Assembly: GCA_964023275.1 (NCBI GenBank)
Contig: OZ029920.1
Span: 3,463,438-3,527,437 of the forward strand
Direction: 5' to 3'
From: Norana najaformis
Taxonomy: Eukaryota > Annelida > Clitellata > Crassiclitellata > Hormogastridae
DNA: 64,000 bases
Shown here: one piece after another, positions 31,921 through 42,990 of the stretch
How positions within the stretch are numbered: the stretch's first letter is position 1
How the letters are laid out: every line of letters starts with the position of its first letter
Translations under genes and position numbers: made by a program
The notes under the pieces: generated by a model
What the model was told of the DNA's origin: nothing
Databases searched by the model: none
What the model saw: only the letters and a program-made list of their open reading frames with translations

Positions 31921-32257
31921 TTGCAGCGTGACGACTCTGTGTTAATAACGAGGAATATACTGTATACCTTCGCCACTCTCCTTTATAAAGGTTCCATACT
32001 GACACCACCCGACTAAAGGCAGGGCCGGAGTTAACACCAGTGAGAGTAGTACAGGCTTAGTTAGCTCATTGGTTAAAGCGTACGTCAAGGCGCCTTTGCG
32101 AGTTTTGATGCCGGTTCGCGTCCCGGTTGTGGCTTACTTCAGAGATTTTAATTTCAGGCTAGCACTTCCGTATATGGGGATCTTAAATGGCGTGGCGCCC
32201 ATTCAAACGGGCAGCGATGGTGAAGGATTCCACCAGGTTAATTCATTAATTCAGAAT
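31920..32257 (+). mobile_element. A3 module followed by SINE S1, best head
   Basis: The A3 module is at about 31,930-32,033. S1 starts near 32,052. Its head has an A-box-like TTAGCTCATTGGTTAAAG (32,061-32,078) and a B-box-like GGTTCGCGTCC (32,113-32,123), 52 bp apart, which fits an internal pol III promoter. The body ends near 32,257, where family L begins. Confidence 0.75.
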
Positions 32258-32261
32258 GTTC

Positions 32262-32600
32262 TAGCTGCCTATGCAAATAAACGGCGTTGATATACACAGA
32301 ACATTGCATTACGGGCCTGTAGTTGGCTAGGCACATAACCTAATTATAACATATGCGATATGCATGTGCATATGCCACATACCCGGAGTTGTCTTCTAAT
32401 CAAATGTCCTATATTAAACGGGATCGGCCAGCTTCTAGGAGAGGTCTTTCAGCCAGAAAACCAGCTTCTATAGACATAAGCGAATTATGCACGTATCAGT
32501 AATGCACTTAAGACTATATATGAAACCATGATTGAGAGGTGACTTTACTGAGACCTGCAAAATTTCACATGGATTCGAGAATAAAGACGAGCAAACAGAG
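32262..32600 (+). mobile_element. LTR-like family L, 3' portion
   Basis: It aligns with 47,270-47,600: ACGGGATCGGCCAGCTTC, CATAAGCGAATTATGCAC, ACTATATATGAAACC, TTACTGAGACCTGCAAA and AATAAAGACGAGCAAAC. Confidence 0.6.
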
Positions 32601-32717
32601 TGATATCTTATTTGATTGTTATTTTAGTTAAAGCTCTTAAAACCCGCGCGAGTTCAGTAAATCTGAACGCACTTAAAACCCGCGCAAGTTCAGTAAATCT
32701 GAATCCGAGGTGCGGTT
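32600..32717 (+). repeat. Family H start with local tandem duplication
   Basis: The phrase AAAACCCGCGCAAGTTCAG with AAATCTGAA occurs twice in a row (about 32,638-32,665 and 32,678-32,705), which is not the case in other H copies. The LINE at 32,718 interrupts H here. Confidence 0.65.
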
Positions 32718-33566
32718 GTGTTGTAATTGTAATTGTAATCTGACATTTATAAAGCGCCACTTCAAGAATAGACTCATCAGAAGCGTTCCCGACCCGAACC
32801 AGTGAGACCACTGGCAAATAATACAGACTTCAGGCGCTTGCGAAACTGCGGAAGAGACAAACTGAGGAATATTAGCCGAAGCTCTCGGGAAAGGCGATTC
32901 GAGCTATTGGGTCCAGCATAGGCAAAGCTTCTAGACTGCGCTGTAGCAGTGCGCATACGAGGGACAGTCAGAAGTCCAAGGGAGGCCGACCGGAGAGAAC
33001 CAAGGAGACCGAAATGCAGAAGTCCCTAAGATAAGATGGAGCCGAGCCAACAAGACAATTACGCATGAGCGTTAGGATCTTGAACTGGATACGCTGCTGA
33101 ATGGGAAGCCAGTGTAGAGTGTCCCGTATAAAGGAAGTTATATGGCCATACCTGGGGACGCCTCCAATAAGACGGGCAGGAGCATAGAGAACAGATTGAA
33201 GCTTGGAAATATTGGCAAGTGAGAGTCCAGCAAAGATAGCGTTACCAAAGTCCACCCTAGTGCAGATAAGGGCATGAATTAGAGTAGTAACGGCCTGAAA
33301 GGAGAGGGAGCGGCGGATGGTACGAAGCTGACGAAGGTGGTAAAAGCATGAGCGGGAGACACTGTTAACATGATCGGTCAAGGAGAGTTCCCGGTCCAGA
33401 ACAACCCCAAGATCACGGACTTTGGAACAGAATAGAATGTCTGGAAACCTCTGGCGTAAGGATGATGAACCAATCTTTGCCAGCTGAGCACGACCACCAA
33501 GCCAGATGAACTGGGTCTTAGCAGAGTTCAGTCGGAGGCGATTAGATGACATCCAGAGACCAAGGG
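32718..33566 (-). mobile_element. 5'-truncated LINE (CR1/L2-like) nested in family H
   Basis: The minus-strand 3' end GGCGCTTTATAAATG plus (ATTACA)n is at 32,718-32,760. Family H stops at GGTGCGGTTGTG before it and resumes with GCTGTCTAGGCCGTTGACG after 33,566, which matches the uninterrupted H copy near 48,050-48,075. No clear target duplication is visible. Confidence 0.8.
32755..33552 (-). pseudogene. LINE reverse-transcriptase C-terminal region, frameshifted
   Basis: A 194-codon frame from 33,552 carries SSNRLRLNSAKTQFIWLG, VRDLGVVLDRELSLTDHV, TLHWLPIQQRIQFKILTL and SAPSYLRDFC, all standard blocks after the RT catalytic core in CR1/L2-like LINEs. Near 32,985 a frameshift leads to TVPRMRTATAQSRSFAYAGP and FRKRLKSVLFASG. 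The YxDD core is missing through 5' truncation. It is the same family as 10,291-10,728. Confidence 0.85.
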
Positions 33567-33905
33567 CTGTCTAGGCCGTTGACGTCGATCTTGTCATAGC
33601 AAATGTTAGACGGTAAATCTATCGATGGATTCTAACAGTTTAGCGACATCTTTTGGCATCAACGGCCGTTTACGTCAAATAGATAAGTTCAGTTTGCATA
33701 AAAGCAACATTATTATAACGTTATTGAAGAGGGATTTAAAGGTGTCTAAACGTAATCTAATATTTCGTTTACTATCGAGTGTTTGACGACATCTTGTGAT
33801 TGACATCGCTGTTGAACTGAACCTCAGTATGCATTATGTGAATTACTATGTACCGATGTATCGTAATTAATAGCATGGATGGTCGTAATTAATAGCATGG
33901 ATGGT
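33566..33905 (+). repeat. Family H continuation with B site
   Basis: A core GGCCGTTGACGTCGATC, then an A-like core near 33,640-33,675, then a B site at 33,736 and the GACATCGCTGTTGA core. A perfect repeat CGTAATTAATAGCATGGATG occurs twice at 33,860-33,903. Confidence 0.6.
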
Positions 33906-34135
33906 GAAGGAGCTTTTCAGTGGGAACTTCACTGTCTAAAAGGTGTCCAAGGACCATTTCAGCCAAGGATAAATACTAGTACGAATTTGTAAATACGGGC
34001 GCATAAATGCTTAATAGTATAACATTCGTAGCATTAATATAAATGTGTGGGAAGGTTTACTTTGTCAATTGAGGGGTTAATAAGTGCGCTGGTGTGTAGG
34101 TTAACAGACCAATATGAGTCACGTTATAATTGAAT
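33905..34135 (+). repeat. Family G fragment
   Basis: CTAAAAGGTGTCCAAGG, ACTAGTACGAATTTGTAAAT, GAGGGGTTAATAAGTGCGC in G order. Confidence 0.6.
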
Positions 34136-34465
34136 AATACCAGATCAGTCGTAATTCCCCCGTTTAACGACATCTTATGTCATCAAAGGCCTTTGACGCC
34201 GCCCTCATCTTTTATCGTAATTGTAGTCGTAATTCACAGATTTCTACAGCGCCCAACGAAAGCCGCGCCGTGGGGTCCAGCTTATTCACAGGCGCTCAGT
34301 CAAAACAAAATCGATAGGCAAACAGGGGTTCGGTTCCACGTCAAGATGCAAAAGTCAGGCAGTGAGACAGCGTGGCAGCTACGATGGGTGATGTTTGGGA
34401 TTGGAGCGGAGAGGGAGATAAGAGGAAGAAGGGGTGTCAGAGTACGATCTGTGAAAGAGGAAGGC
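34135..34465 (-). mobile_element. A core (plus) and LINE 3' part with D (minus)
   Basis: A plus-strand A core is at 34,160-34,205. From 34,214 the minus strand reads as the LINE 3' end: tail CGTAATTGTAGTCG-like at 34,214-34,232, D to 34,345, then the coding end to about 34,462. A 163-codon plus frame crosses these joined repeats and is not a gene. Confidence 0.6.
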
Positions 34466-35085
34466 TTGGAACTGGCACTGCCCGACTACGACAGTGGCGG
34501 AGTTGCAGTTATTGAGAATCGTCGAAACCTTTTAGTATCTCTCTTTAAAAAGGTGTGCAGTCAGCAGTTTTGTTGTGTAAATCGAATCCCAAATGTCTCC
34601 TCCACAAACTGCACCAAATAATGTTTTCTAATCTGTAATAAAAGTATCTAACGCTCGCAAAGTTACAACTGAAATGACCGCAGTAATAGTTCTCTTCGTT
34701 GTATAACGACATCTTATGGCTGACAGGGCCGTTGATATCGACCAAGTATTACATCTACGGACCGAGATCGTTGATACTACCCATTGAAGAAAACGGGTTA
34801 TTCATACAGTCTGAAAATGCTATTTAAAGGTGTGTAAACGTACCCAAATATTTTGTATGCTGTTGCATGTTTACTGACACCTTCTGGCTACCAGGGTAGT
34901 AGACTTACACCATAGATCTATCAATACCGGATCAAAACTGTTTAGAAAGGACAAGTGGCATATCAGGAAATCCGTACTTAATGTTGGAGTTTCTTGTTTC
35001 CATTAATTTTGAAATATGTTTGCTGTATACTTTTAATATCAACTATCTTCCAAACCAAGCATAGAATTTCTACTACGGTTCGAAA
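34465..35085 (+). repeat. A tail, B module and spacer
   Basis: An A tail (GGAACTGGCACTGCCCGACT) is at 34,467-34,503. 34,505-34,745 is shared with 48,490-48,730, including ATCGAATCCCAAATGTCTCC. A B site is at 34,825. The remainder is the GACAAGTGGCATATCAG-type section. Confidence 0.6.
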
Positions 35086-35460
35086 GCCAAGAGGGGATGA
35101 TTAAAGAGACGAATTATTGTAGAGATCCGAAAAGTGTTTGAGAAATAAGTATACCGGTTACGATAGTTTGAGCAAAGGTGCACAATTATAAATTGTAGAA
35201 AATACGTCGCATGCAAAGTAACGTCTATGTTATTATCACTAATTTACAGCCATAGTTCGGCAACTTTTAATCGCGTTACCCCACATAATAATTGTATTCC
35301 TCAAGTTCGTTCAATAGCTAGATTCTACTGAAGACTGTTTGCAATTAGGGACCGTTCATAAAGGACGCCCGCAAAAATGATCTACTTTTGGTCGCTTGCT
35401 CCCCTTGTCCTCATTAACATCCCATTCCCATTTTCGAACGTTCCCACTCAAACGTAGCAC
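35085..35460 (+). repeat. Block II repeat, copy 2
   Basis: Aligns with 11,640-12,015 as described there. Confidence 0.65.
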
Positions 35461-36040
35461 TGGGGTGAGCGGCTTTAAGATACTGCCTCGTACCGTAATT
35501 AGGCACCGTAGTTGAAATCAACGTAATACAGATGTCTGCTGCGTCCTTTGCTATACTCGATCAATATGTGTATCGGAAAATATGTATAATCGACCATTTA
35601 ACCGAGTAATCGGATGATTACTCGACGATTTTGCTTAGCAACAACCTTCGACTGATAACTTATGCATTATAACAGTGGCGCTATGGAAGCTCTCGATTTT
35701 AATTACGAAGAATGTGACGCTTATAATCATCTACGCTATGACACAGCGTCGTTTAACAGAAGCTACCCGTAGTTGATATTATTTCTTTCTACAGTCGATG
35801 TTAATACTCAATACTTTTACAACCGTGGCAGCTACTAGATGTCGCTAAGTACTGAATAATACTAAAGTATTAACTTTATCCTGCTCTGTTTAGACACCTT
35901 TAAATCGCTTTCTCCAGTCCTATATAATGCTCATATTCGTTCGTTTAATAATTGATCACGGCAGTGTCCGTCAGTTCATATCGAATACAAATATAGTATT
36001 GCGGTTTGTAATAGTAATCGTGATCTCAAAAGTCACAGGA
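35460..36040 (-). repeat. Reversed A2 and B modules
   Basis: A reversed A2 core with perfect inner TCAT/ATGA pairing ends at about 35,757. A reversed B core (GACACCTTTAAATCGC) is at about 35,892-35,907 with a TATATAATGC stretch in the TATA position. 35,460-35,710 is not recognised. Confidence 0.55.
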
Positions 36041-36420
36041 GCTACTCAAATGCTAATGTCAAGTCAGAGGGTTGTCTGGCGATACAATCCCTCCAACAGC
36101 TTCGATCGTTGGACCAATTGCTGGCCACCAGCTGTGGAATGATGGGATCCATTGTGACCAATTAAACGTGGCTGTTTGGGTTCCACTAGGCAACCTAAAA
36201 GATCCAGTTGCCGAGAGACCAGAGCGAGGAGAGGCTCGATCGACCGAGAAGTATTCGTCAATCTTAATTGCTATAGTAACCACTGGAAATCAGAATCACC
36301 TATATTGTGCAGAGATAAAAGCCGCAAACGAAGGAAAAGTCCTCTGCGTCAAGATCAAATCAAGTCGGTTTTAGACTCGGGAATTACAACGGTTTTAAGT
36401 GATAAACTCCGATAAAGCAG
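36040..36420. other. Unidentified single-copy-looking segment
   Basis: It is richer in G and C than its neighbours and carries none of the window's repeats. Overlapping frames are open on both strands: plus 36,072-36,374 (100 codons) and minus 36,059-36,283 (74 codons). I recognise no domain in any of them. It could be a fragment of a transposon, an exon or non-coding. Confidence 0.3.
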
Positions 36421-36950
36421 TTATATTGACTCGATTTTAATAAAAAGAAATAATCGTGCAAGGCAACGCAAAGCCAATAGCCCTTACCAGCGTATGAGAT
36501 TTTTTGGACACCGGATGAGTCAATTAAGACGACTGAGTTTTACGGTAAGGTAAAAATTTGTCTGATCAATAATGAATCGCAGTTAAAACCTTTTAAAGGT
36601 GCTGGTAAGATGGAGTCGACGTCAGCCATAATTTGCTGCTCAACAATTTATATTTCTATGTATAGTCCGCTCTTTCTGGACACCTTTAACTCGTCCAATC
36701 GCTAATTGCAACTACGCCACTGCTTGTTTGCGGGTAGTGTCAGTTCCGAGACTGGATAAAGGAGGAAGGCGACGTGAACGGTCTTTGATGCCGTAAGATG
36801 TCGTTAAACTGAGGAACTACAATCGCTAGGAATGTTTCCCGGTATTACAAGGTCCACATCAACGGCTCTGGCAGCAATAAGATGTAATTAAACACTAAGT
36901 GATGTAGAAAATATTAGACAATGCTAGCACACCTTTATCTCTCATGTTTG
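36420..36950 (-). repeat. Reversed B and A modules
   Basis: Reversed B cores are near 36,676 (GGACACCTTTAACTCG) and 36,925. A nearly complete reversed A module (inner stem with both G-C pairs, ACGGT/GCCGT) occupies about 36,715-36,830. A plus-like TTTTAAAGGTGCTGG is near 36,590. Confidence 0.6.
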
Positions 36951-38078
36951 GGTGCTATAAAAAACCTAATTCTCGGAAATTAGCATATGAGTTCTGAAAA
37001 CCGTGCTTTATTTCCATGTAAAAATAATATGACAGTTTAAGACTATAATGTTATGAAAAGGAAAATATCATGAAATAGATTCTTTCCATTCGTTATGTTT
37101 ATCTTGAAGGCTTCAATATTATCATGAAAATAAATAATAATAAGATTTTGTAAATAATATTAAGACTTAATTCATATGCAGTGAAAACATAGCAACATAG
37201 AAACAAGATCTGTAAAAGAGTAAATCGAAATCGATACAGATAACTGAACGTCCATAATACATTGGCCGCATTCAACAGCTTTACAGTCTCATATAGAATT
37301 AATATACAATTCTTGACATTTTAAATATATTACTTATTTTAAAATAACTTAATTAATAAAAGACCTATGGAAATCGATGTAGTATATTGTTACTTTATTA
37401 AAATATATATTTTGGAATAAAACGACAATGAATTTTTAAGAAATATCTAGGAGAGGTGTAAATTTTAAACATCCAAACGTATTATCTTTGTAACAGTTGT
37501 ATCATCGGAATTTCTAATTGTCATCGAATAACCACCACGTGTAAATGTCGGATAAACAGCTTAATATTGATATGTAAATAAGCTCATGTTGTCTGTTCAC
37601 TTTTAACCCCACCTACCCTCCCTTCCTCACTAGTAAGACCGCTATTAGACATTCGTTTCAAACAATCGATATTAGGTCAGCACTCTGACCCAAACACCTC
37701 CCTAGGATGTTCAATGCACCGATCAAAAACATACATGCACGCGCACAAACAAACACTCTAACAAACACACAAACAAACACAATAATTACTTGTTACCATA
37801 ACACATAATAACCATACCTCTTTTCAAATAGTCATCAGATTAGTTATTAGCCTTAATTTACAAATTCACCTGATATTAAATAAAATTCTCCACTTGTAGT
37901 CATTGTAGGTACAGCAATAAATTCACAAATCACTGATAAGTCGGTCCATAGATTCGTCCCTAACTTAGACTTCAATAATCATCATCACCTTTCGCCAACA
38001 CCCTTTGTATTTAGTCTGCGTTTAATCTATTTCCAAAGGCCTATCCTTAACTTATGTATATGCCCGAATAATTTATAT

Positions 38079-38136
<58 letters not shown>

Positions 38137-38330
38137 TATATAAGTTTTCGTATATGAATAAAGCCTATTCGGAAAAGAAAAATCACTTGTATTAAATATA
38201 TAGTTTAAACTATATTGTTAATAAAGTTTTTATCAGCAAATGAATATAGTGCCCAATTTGTGTTGTGAATAACTATGATGTACATATCATGTAACTCAAA
38301 ACTTTGTAGATGTCTGTAAATATTTGTAAT
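36950..38330. other. AT-rich stretch without modules
   Basis: No A or B core, SINE, LINE or LTR signature is visible over about 1.4 kb. It holds a CA/AAAC-rich tract (37,745-37,785) and (TA)n at 38,068-38,142. No open frame of interest is present. Confidence 0.5.
38068..38142. repeat. (TA)n microsatellite, interrupted
   Basis: TA run with an AA and a GT interruption. Confidence 0.95.
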
Positions 38331-41300
38331 ACCATAAAAAGCCTTTGTGGTCTTAATTAAAAAAAAAACAGTCTTGTGGCCATGAAAAGAGCCTCTAAGG
38401 CAAAAAAGGCCGATATATTAATTTTATAAATGTCGTAATGGCCGAAAAGTTCGTAACACAAACGCACCACACTGCATTAATATTTGGTTGTGTTTAAAAA
38501 CCTTCAAATCGCTTTATCCGACATTATATATAGCTACTTGACATCGGCGTTCAACATAAAACTGCCTTGTTTAAGGGTAGTGCCAGTCCCAAGCCTGGAT
38601 AAAAGAGGACGGCGAGGGCAACGGCCTTTAATGCCAGAAGATGTCGTTAAACTGAGGAACTACTGCGTTTAACATATGCAGTCCATTTAATTTCTTCAGG
38701 TGTAAGGCGAGTTCCATATTAACTGCTCCCACATACACAAGAGGTTGTTAATTTAAAAACTGGAGCTTATTGACTAAAACTATAAACCTGCGTTTAGAAT
38801 CCTTAAAATTGTTTTTCCATTGTTACACAAATTAATCAATAGCATTCAACTGGTGAAGTTTTACTCCTTGTTTACCACTGCTGATGATGTGTTCCACCAT
38901 AAGTTATGATTAGGTCTGGCAACCGTGAGATGTCGTCAAATCTTAGATGTTACGAATCGCATTTGACTCTGTTTGACAACTTAAAATCGTTTTTCAGACT
39001 TTATATATTCCTCATTCACGTTCAATCGCAAGTGAAACTCCACTTCAGCCATAATCACGTGGTTCTTGAATTTAAGGAAGTCATTTATTTGAAGTTCAGC
39101 TGAGGACGAGGAACAGGTACAGCAGTGGGGAATGAAGAGAAAGTACAAACATGCCACTGAATTGCAACATAACAATATCTTTATCCTTTGGTTAGCGAAG
39201 AACAAAATCGAGTTCAAATCGCACTAAACAAGTAAAACATCAAGGTATATTTAGACAACTTCCAAATCGCTTTTTATCACCAAAAAATATTTGCCAAAAT
39301 ACATGTATTTACGTAGACGTGGAATGTACACTGGCCTGTTAGACACCTTGGAAAGTGGAGCGATGGATAGTAGTAGTTCCAATGTTTGTCGACATCTTAC
39401 GGCATGTAAGGCCGTTAACGTCGTTCTTCTTTACCGACATCTCATGATTACAAGCGCCGTCGACACTACATTACTGACAGCAGCGTACTAGGAATACATT
39501 GAGAATTGAAGGAAAAACGTGGTCTACACAGTGTCGTTAAAAATTATTTAAAGGTCTCGAGACCTAGCCTAATTTTGGAAATGCTATCGAGCGTTTAACG
39601 ATGTGTTTTATTTATTTATTTATTTATTTAATATTTTTTAAAATTACTAGTAAAGCATGCAATTTCAGTACCTCTGAATCTGAGGCACGGATTTTGTGAC
39701 TGTCGAGGACACTGACTTCGATCTTGCCATAAGAACTGGTAGTTAGCGAAACTAGCGATGGTTTTCAACAGTTCAACGACATCTTGTGGCTTCAAAGGCC
39801 GTTAACGTCGACAGCTAGTAAAGAGCCCTTAGTCGTTCATTAGAACTCGCACGAAAATAGCAATATTTAAGGTTAGAAAATAAACGATTAAAAGGTGTCT
39901 AAACGTAACCTAATATTTCATGTAATATCGAGTGTTAAGCGACATCTTTTGGCTGACTTCGCTGTAGACGTCAACCTCAACATACCTTAGGTGGAGCCTT
40001 AATATTTTAGTTAACAGCGGTTAAGTTCCCAAATTTTAACGACATCAAACGCAGTTGCCGTCATTACCAAAAAAATTTGTTAGCAATTTTCAATTAGCTG
40101 TAGTTAAAAATGTTGACGGTAGAGTGGATTTTCAATTTTCACTTTCAGTGTTTTAAAGGTGTTCTAGATTCATTTCAAATATCGATAAACACTAGTACGA
40201 ACTTGCAAATAAATACCTAAGATGACATGCTTATCATAAACATAAATGTGTAGGAGGGTTCGCTTTGCAAATTAAGGGGTTAATAAGTGCGCTGGTTGGT
40301 AGGCTAACAGGTCTAGGCCTATTCACGTCACGCTATAACTTCATAACAACCCATGTTCTGTACCACTGATATGCCAATTTTAGTCCAATGCATTGAAGCC
40401 TGTTAGGCCTACGTAAGTAGTTTACAGACTGATTGTTAAAATAACTGCACTATTTAAATTAAAATTAACAATAGAAATAACAGTAAAATTTCACACTGCT
40501 ATCCAATTACAAATAAAGTATTACATCAGATTTTGTTACACGTCGTAATATTTGAAGGCCTTGTCTTAATTGGCCTAAGTAGTTTATTGAAAAGATGCAC
40601 TTACTATATTTGCGCTTAACTTAGGCTCAAAATAATTAACTGTTTGCTTATTAGTTACGTTTGAACTAGGTTTTCATAGTTTTTTCGCTGTCTCTATTAA
40701 GGTAAAATTCTGCCAGCGTACATGTAAACTTTATAACGTCCCTGTTTTAAAAAATGACCCTGCAGTTCTAAATGTTGAATTTAAATTATTTAAATTATTT
40801 AGCGAAATTCCAGATGACAAGTAAATAGTTTTGCTTATACAGTTGCGCCATCGTGAAGTAACAAATGATTTATTTGTATGTAGTTCTTTTGCAGAGGTAT
40901 AAGTTCAGTGTGTCTAAGTCGGTTGTCCCCTTCATTCGAAGGGAGGTCATGACCTCAATTGGGCGGTGACCTTAGGGAAAGGTCAGAAGAAGAAGGATGA
41001 TGAGAAAGATTACGATGCTACCCAAAGAAGAGGCGAATATAAAGGGTCAGGATGACTTATCGCCTCTTACACGAAGCGAGGCACATCCGAGGGTCATTTC
41101 TCGTTTCCAAATCACATCTCCAACCTCTCTTGCACCTGTCTCATTCATTTTCGTGAAAGATAGTCGCCCGAACCAGCTTATTTACCGCCGCCTAGTCAAA
41201 ACAAAATTGATAGGTAAAAGGGTTTCGGTTTCAAGTCAAAACGTGCTGAGTGAAACAGCGGGGCTCTTTGTTGCAGCCATTGGTCACTGGTTTGTAAAGG

Positions 41301-41455
41301 TTTCATTTGTTTACGATGTGTTCCTTTAAATGATTAAATCCGGGAGCGAAAAGAGTAGAAACTCGCTTTAGAAAGCAAACTGGCTATTCGCAACAGATGG
41401 TAGATTTCATTTTCTAACAAGAGCTTTTGGCTGAGTGGCCGTTGGATTCAAATTC
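38330..41455 (+). repeat. Block I repeat, about 3.1 kb, copy 2
   Basis: Collinear with 12,020-15,050. Landmarks: GTCTTGTGGCCATGAAAAGA (38,370), reversed B core (38,501), a reversed A module here only (38,577-38,662), AACTGGTGAAGTTTTACTCC, A core (39,365-39,430), (TTTA)n at 39,607-39,632, H (39,640-39,815), B site (39,890), family G (40,140-40,800), half-site cluster (40,944-40,985), D (41,175-41,345). The inserted A module at 38.58 kb is absent from copy 1, so A modules have moved or been lost since duplication. Confidence 0.75.
40944..40985. promoter_or_regulatory. Cluster of AGGTCA-like half-sites, copy 2
   Basis: AGGTCATGACCT (40,944-40,955) is a perfect palindrome. TGACCTT (40,967-40,973) and AAAGGTCA (40,978-40,985) form a second inverted pair. 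The flanking bases differ from the copy at 14,508-14,548 but all four half-sites are kept. Confidence 0.35.
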
Positions 41456-41865
41456 TTTTATACCCGAGATCGATTCACCAGGTTGTTGTCCATGGGTTTA
41501 ACGACATCTTATGGCAACTAAGGCCGTTGACGTCTTCGACATGAAAATGTTGTTGACATTTTCCATAAGTTCATTTCTTTCTTCTTATCGTTTCCTTTAA
41601 GATTTTTGTTTCCGTAGGTAATGTATGTATTTTTTTAAAAACTGATTGCAGCACGACATGGAAGAGAGACCAAATGCAGGCGAAGGGGGTTTTTGTTGAC
41701 TGGTTGATGGCACCTTTGTCGACTTCTTGTTGGTTTTCTTCTTGTTGGAAGACTGTCCACTGTCCTTTACGGCTCTTGTGTGTCCATTAAGGGTCTTCTC
41801 AGTGGTTATAAAGCCTTTTTTTCAATATCTGATTTATACATTTTCTGTAATTTTTTTTACTTTCA
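41455..41865 (+). other. A core and pyrimidine-rich sequence
   Basis: An A-like core lies at about 41,500-41,535. The remainder is T-rich with no feature I recognise. Confidence 0.4.
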
Positions 41866-42005
41866 CTGGCCATTTCGGCTCTTTTGTAGCCGTCAGGCTC
41901 TTTTGTGGCCATTTAAGGCTCTTTTGTGGCCATCAGGCTCTTTTGTGGCCATCAGGCTCTTTTGTGGCCATCTGGTTTTTTGTCATCAGGCTCTTTTGGA
42001 TTCAC
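41866..42005 (+). repeat. Minisatellite of about 20 bp (CAGGCTCTTTTGTGGCCAT)
   Basis: Six to seven imperfect copies, the best at about 41,905-41,975. Read in frame it gives a repeated FCGHQALLWPSG-like peptide, which is a by-product. A related CTTGTGGCCATGAAAAGA occurs once each at 12,085 and 38,370 on the other strand, a possible source. Confidence 0.85.
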
Positions 42006-42009
42006 CAGG

Positions 42010-42990
42010 TTTGAACAAATTGGGATTAAGTAGCACGGAAGAAACTGAAATAAAGGTGTGCGACATTTCGAAATATGCTCACGACTGTGTAGTTTTTTAT
42101 TTAACGACGATAATGAAAACATATTAGCGGAGATCTTAGTTAATTCAAAAAAGATTTTCTTGTCCTTTTTTTCCATCTTTGCACATTTGACGACATTTTC
42201 TGAATTAGTTTTCCCATGTTCCCTCGTCTCTTTCCATTGGCAATTTTCATCACTGCGATAGTTTAGACCTAACTCACAATTTCTGTGGGCGATCCTCGCC
42301 AAAGCCGGTTTCGGGCCAACTCATCGGTCCCTTCAAAAAGGGGGGCGGCATAGTAGATTGTCCTTGGGTCATCCCTTGGTTCCAACCTAGTTCCGCAGAT
42401 ATGTTCAAGTGAAAACGGAAAAACAAATTTCGGTGTAGACTGTTTTATCTTTTTTCTCTCATACAGGGTTATTTATACTAGCGTAATTATATCTTTGTTA
42501 TTGTTATTGTTGCAACCAGGGCAATGAACTTCCTTCTTGTATTCCTCATAAAGTTTTTGCAGCATTACACATCAATGAACAAAACGATTTTTATAGCTTC
42601 TGGAAATACGATTTAAAGGTGTGTAATAATAGTCTAACTTTTGCATGCAGCTGAGTTTTTACTGGCATCTTGTTTCTGCCGTATTCAAAGATCGAGATAT
42701 TTACAAAGGGCAAGGGGCATGTCAGCAAAACCATAATTAAAGTCGCAGATTCTTATGAGCGCCGATTTTGTTGACCTATTTTTACTACACAGTTTTAATT
42801 TTAAAATCCGTCTTCCAAATCATTGACACAATTTCTGACCGCAAGTGCTCACGCGGCGTTTGGTCTGCAGCTTCTACTTATTGACTATGTGTCATTAAGA
42901 AGAGTATACACTTTCGCCATTCCCCTTGATCCAGACTCCGTACTTGCACCACCCCATTAAAGGGTATGGCGGAGTTTACTCCAGCTAGTA
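42010..42990 (+). repeat. B sites, family U and A3 module
   Basis: A B AAAGGTGTG site is at 42,052. U is at 42,325-42,475. A B promoter-like site is at 42,590-42,623. The A3 module is at about 42,880-42,980. 42,120-42,320 is not recognised. Confidence 0.55.
42590..42624 (+). promoter_or_regulatory. B-type TATA plus AAAGGTGTG, 25-bp spacing
   Basis: TTTATAG at 42,590 and AAAGGTGT at 42,615. Confidence 0.45.

Noticed and set aside
32052..32130. tRNA gene
   Set aside because: The A and B boxes are good, but no cloverleaf with paired acceptor ends is visible, and the body and copies elsewhere show a SINE.
34130..34621. 163-codon protein-coding gene
   Set aside because: The frame crosses an A core, a reversed LINE 3' end and an A tail; no domain is visible.
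41727..42127. Protein with repeated FCGHQALLWPSG-like units
   Set aside because: The repeat is the translated minisatellite; no start context or homologous frame.
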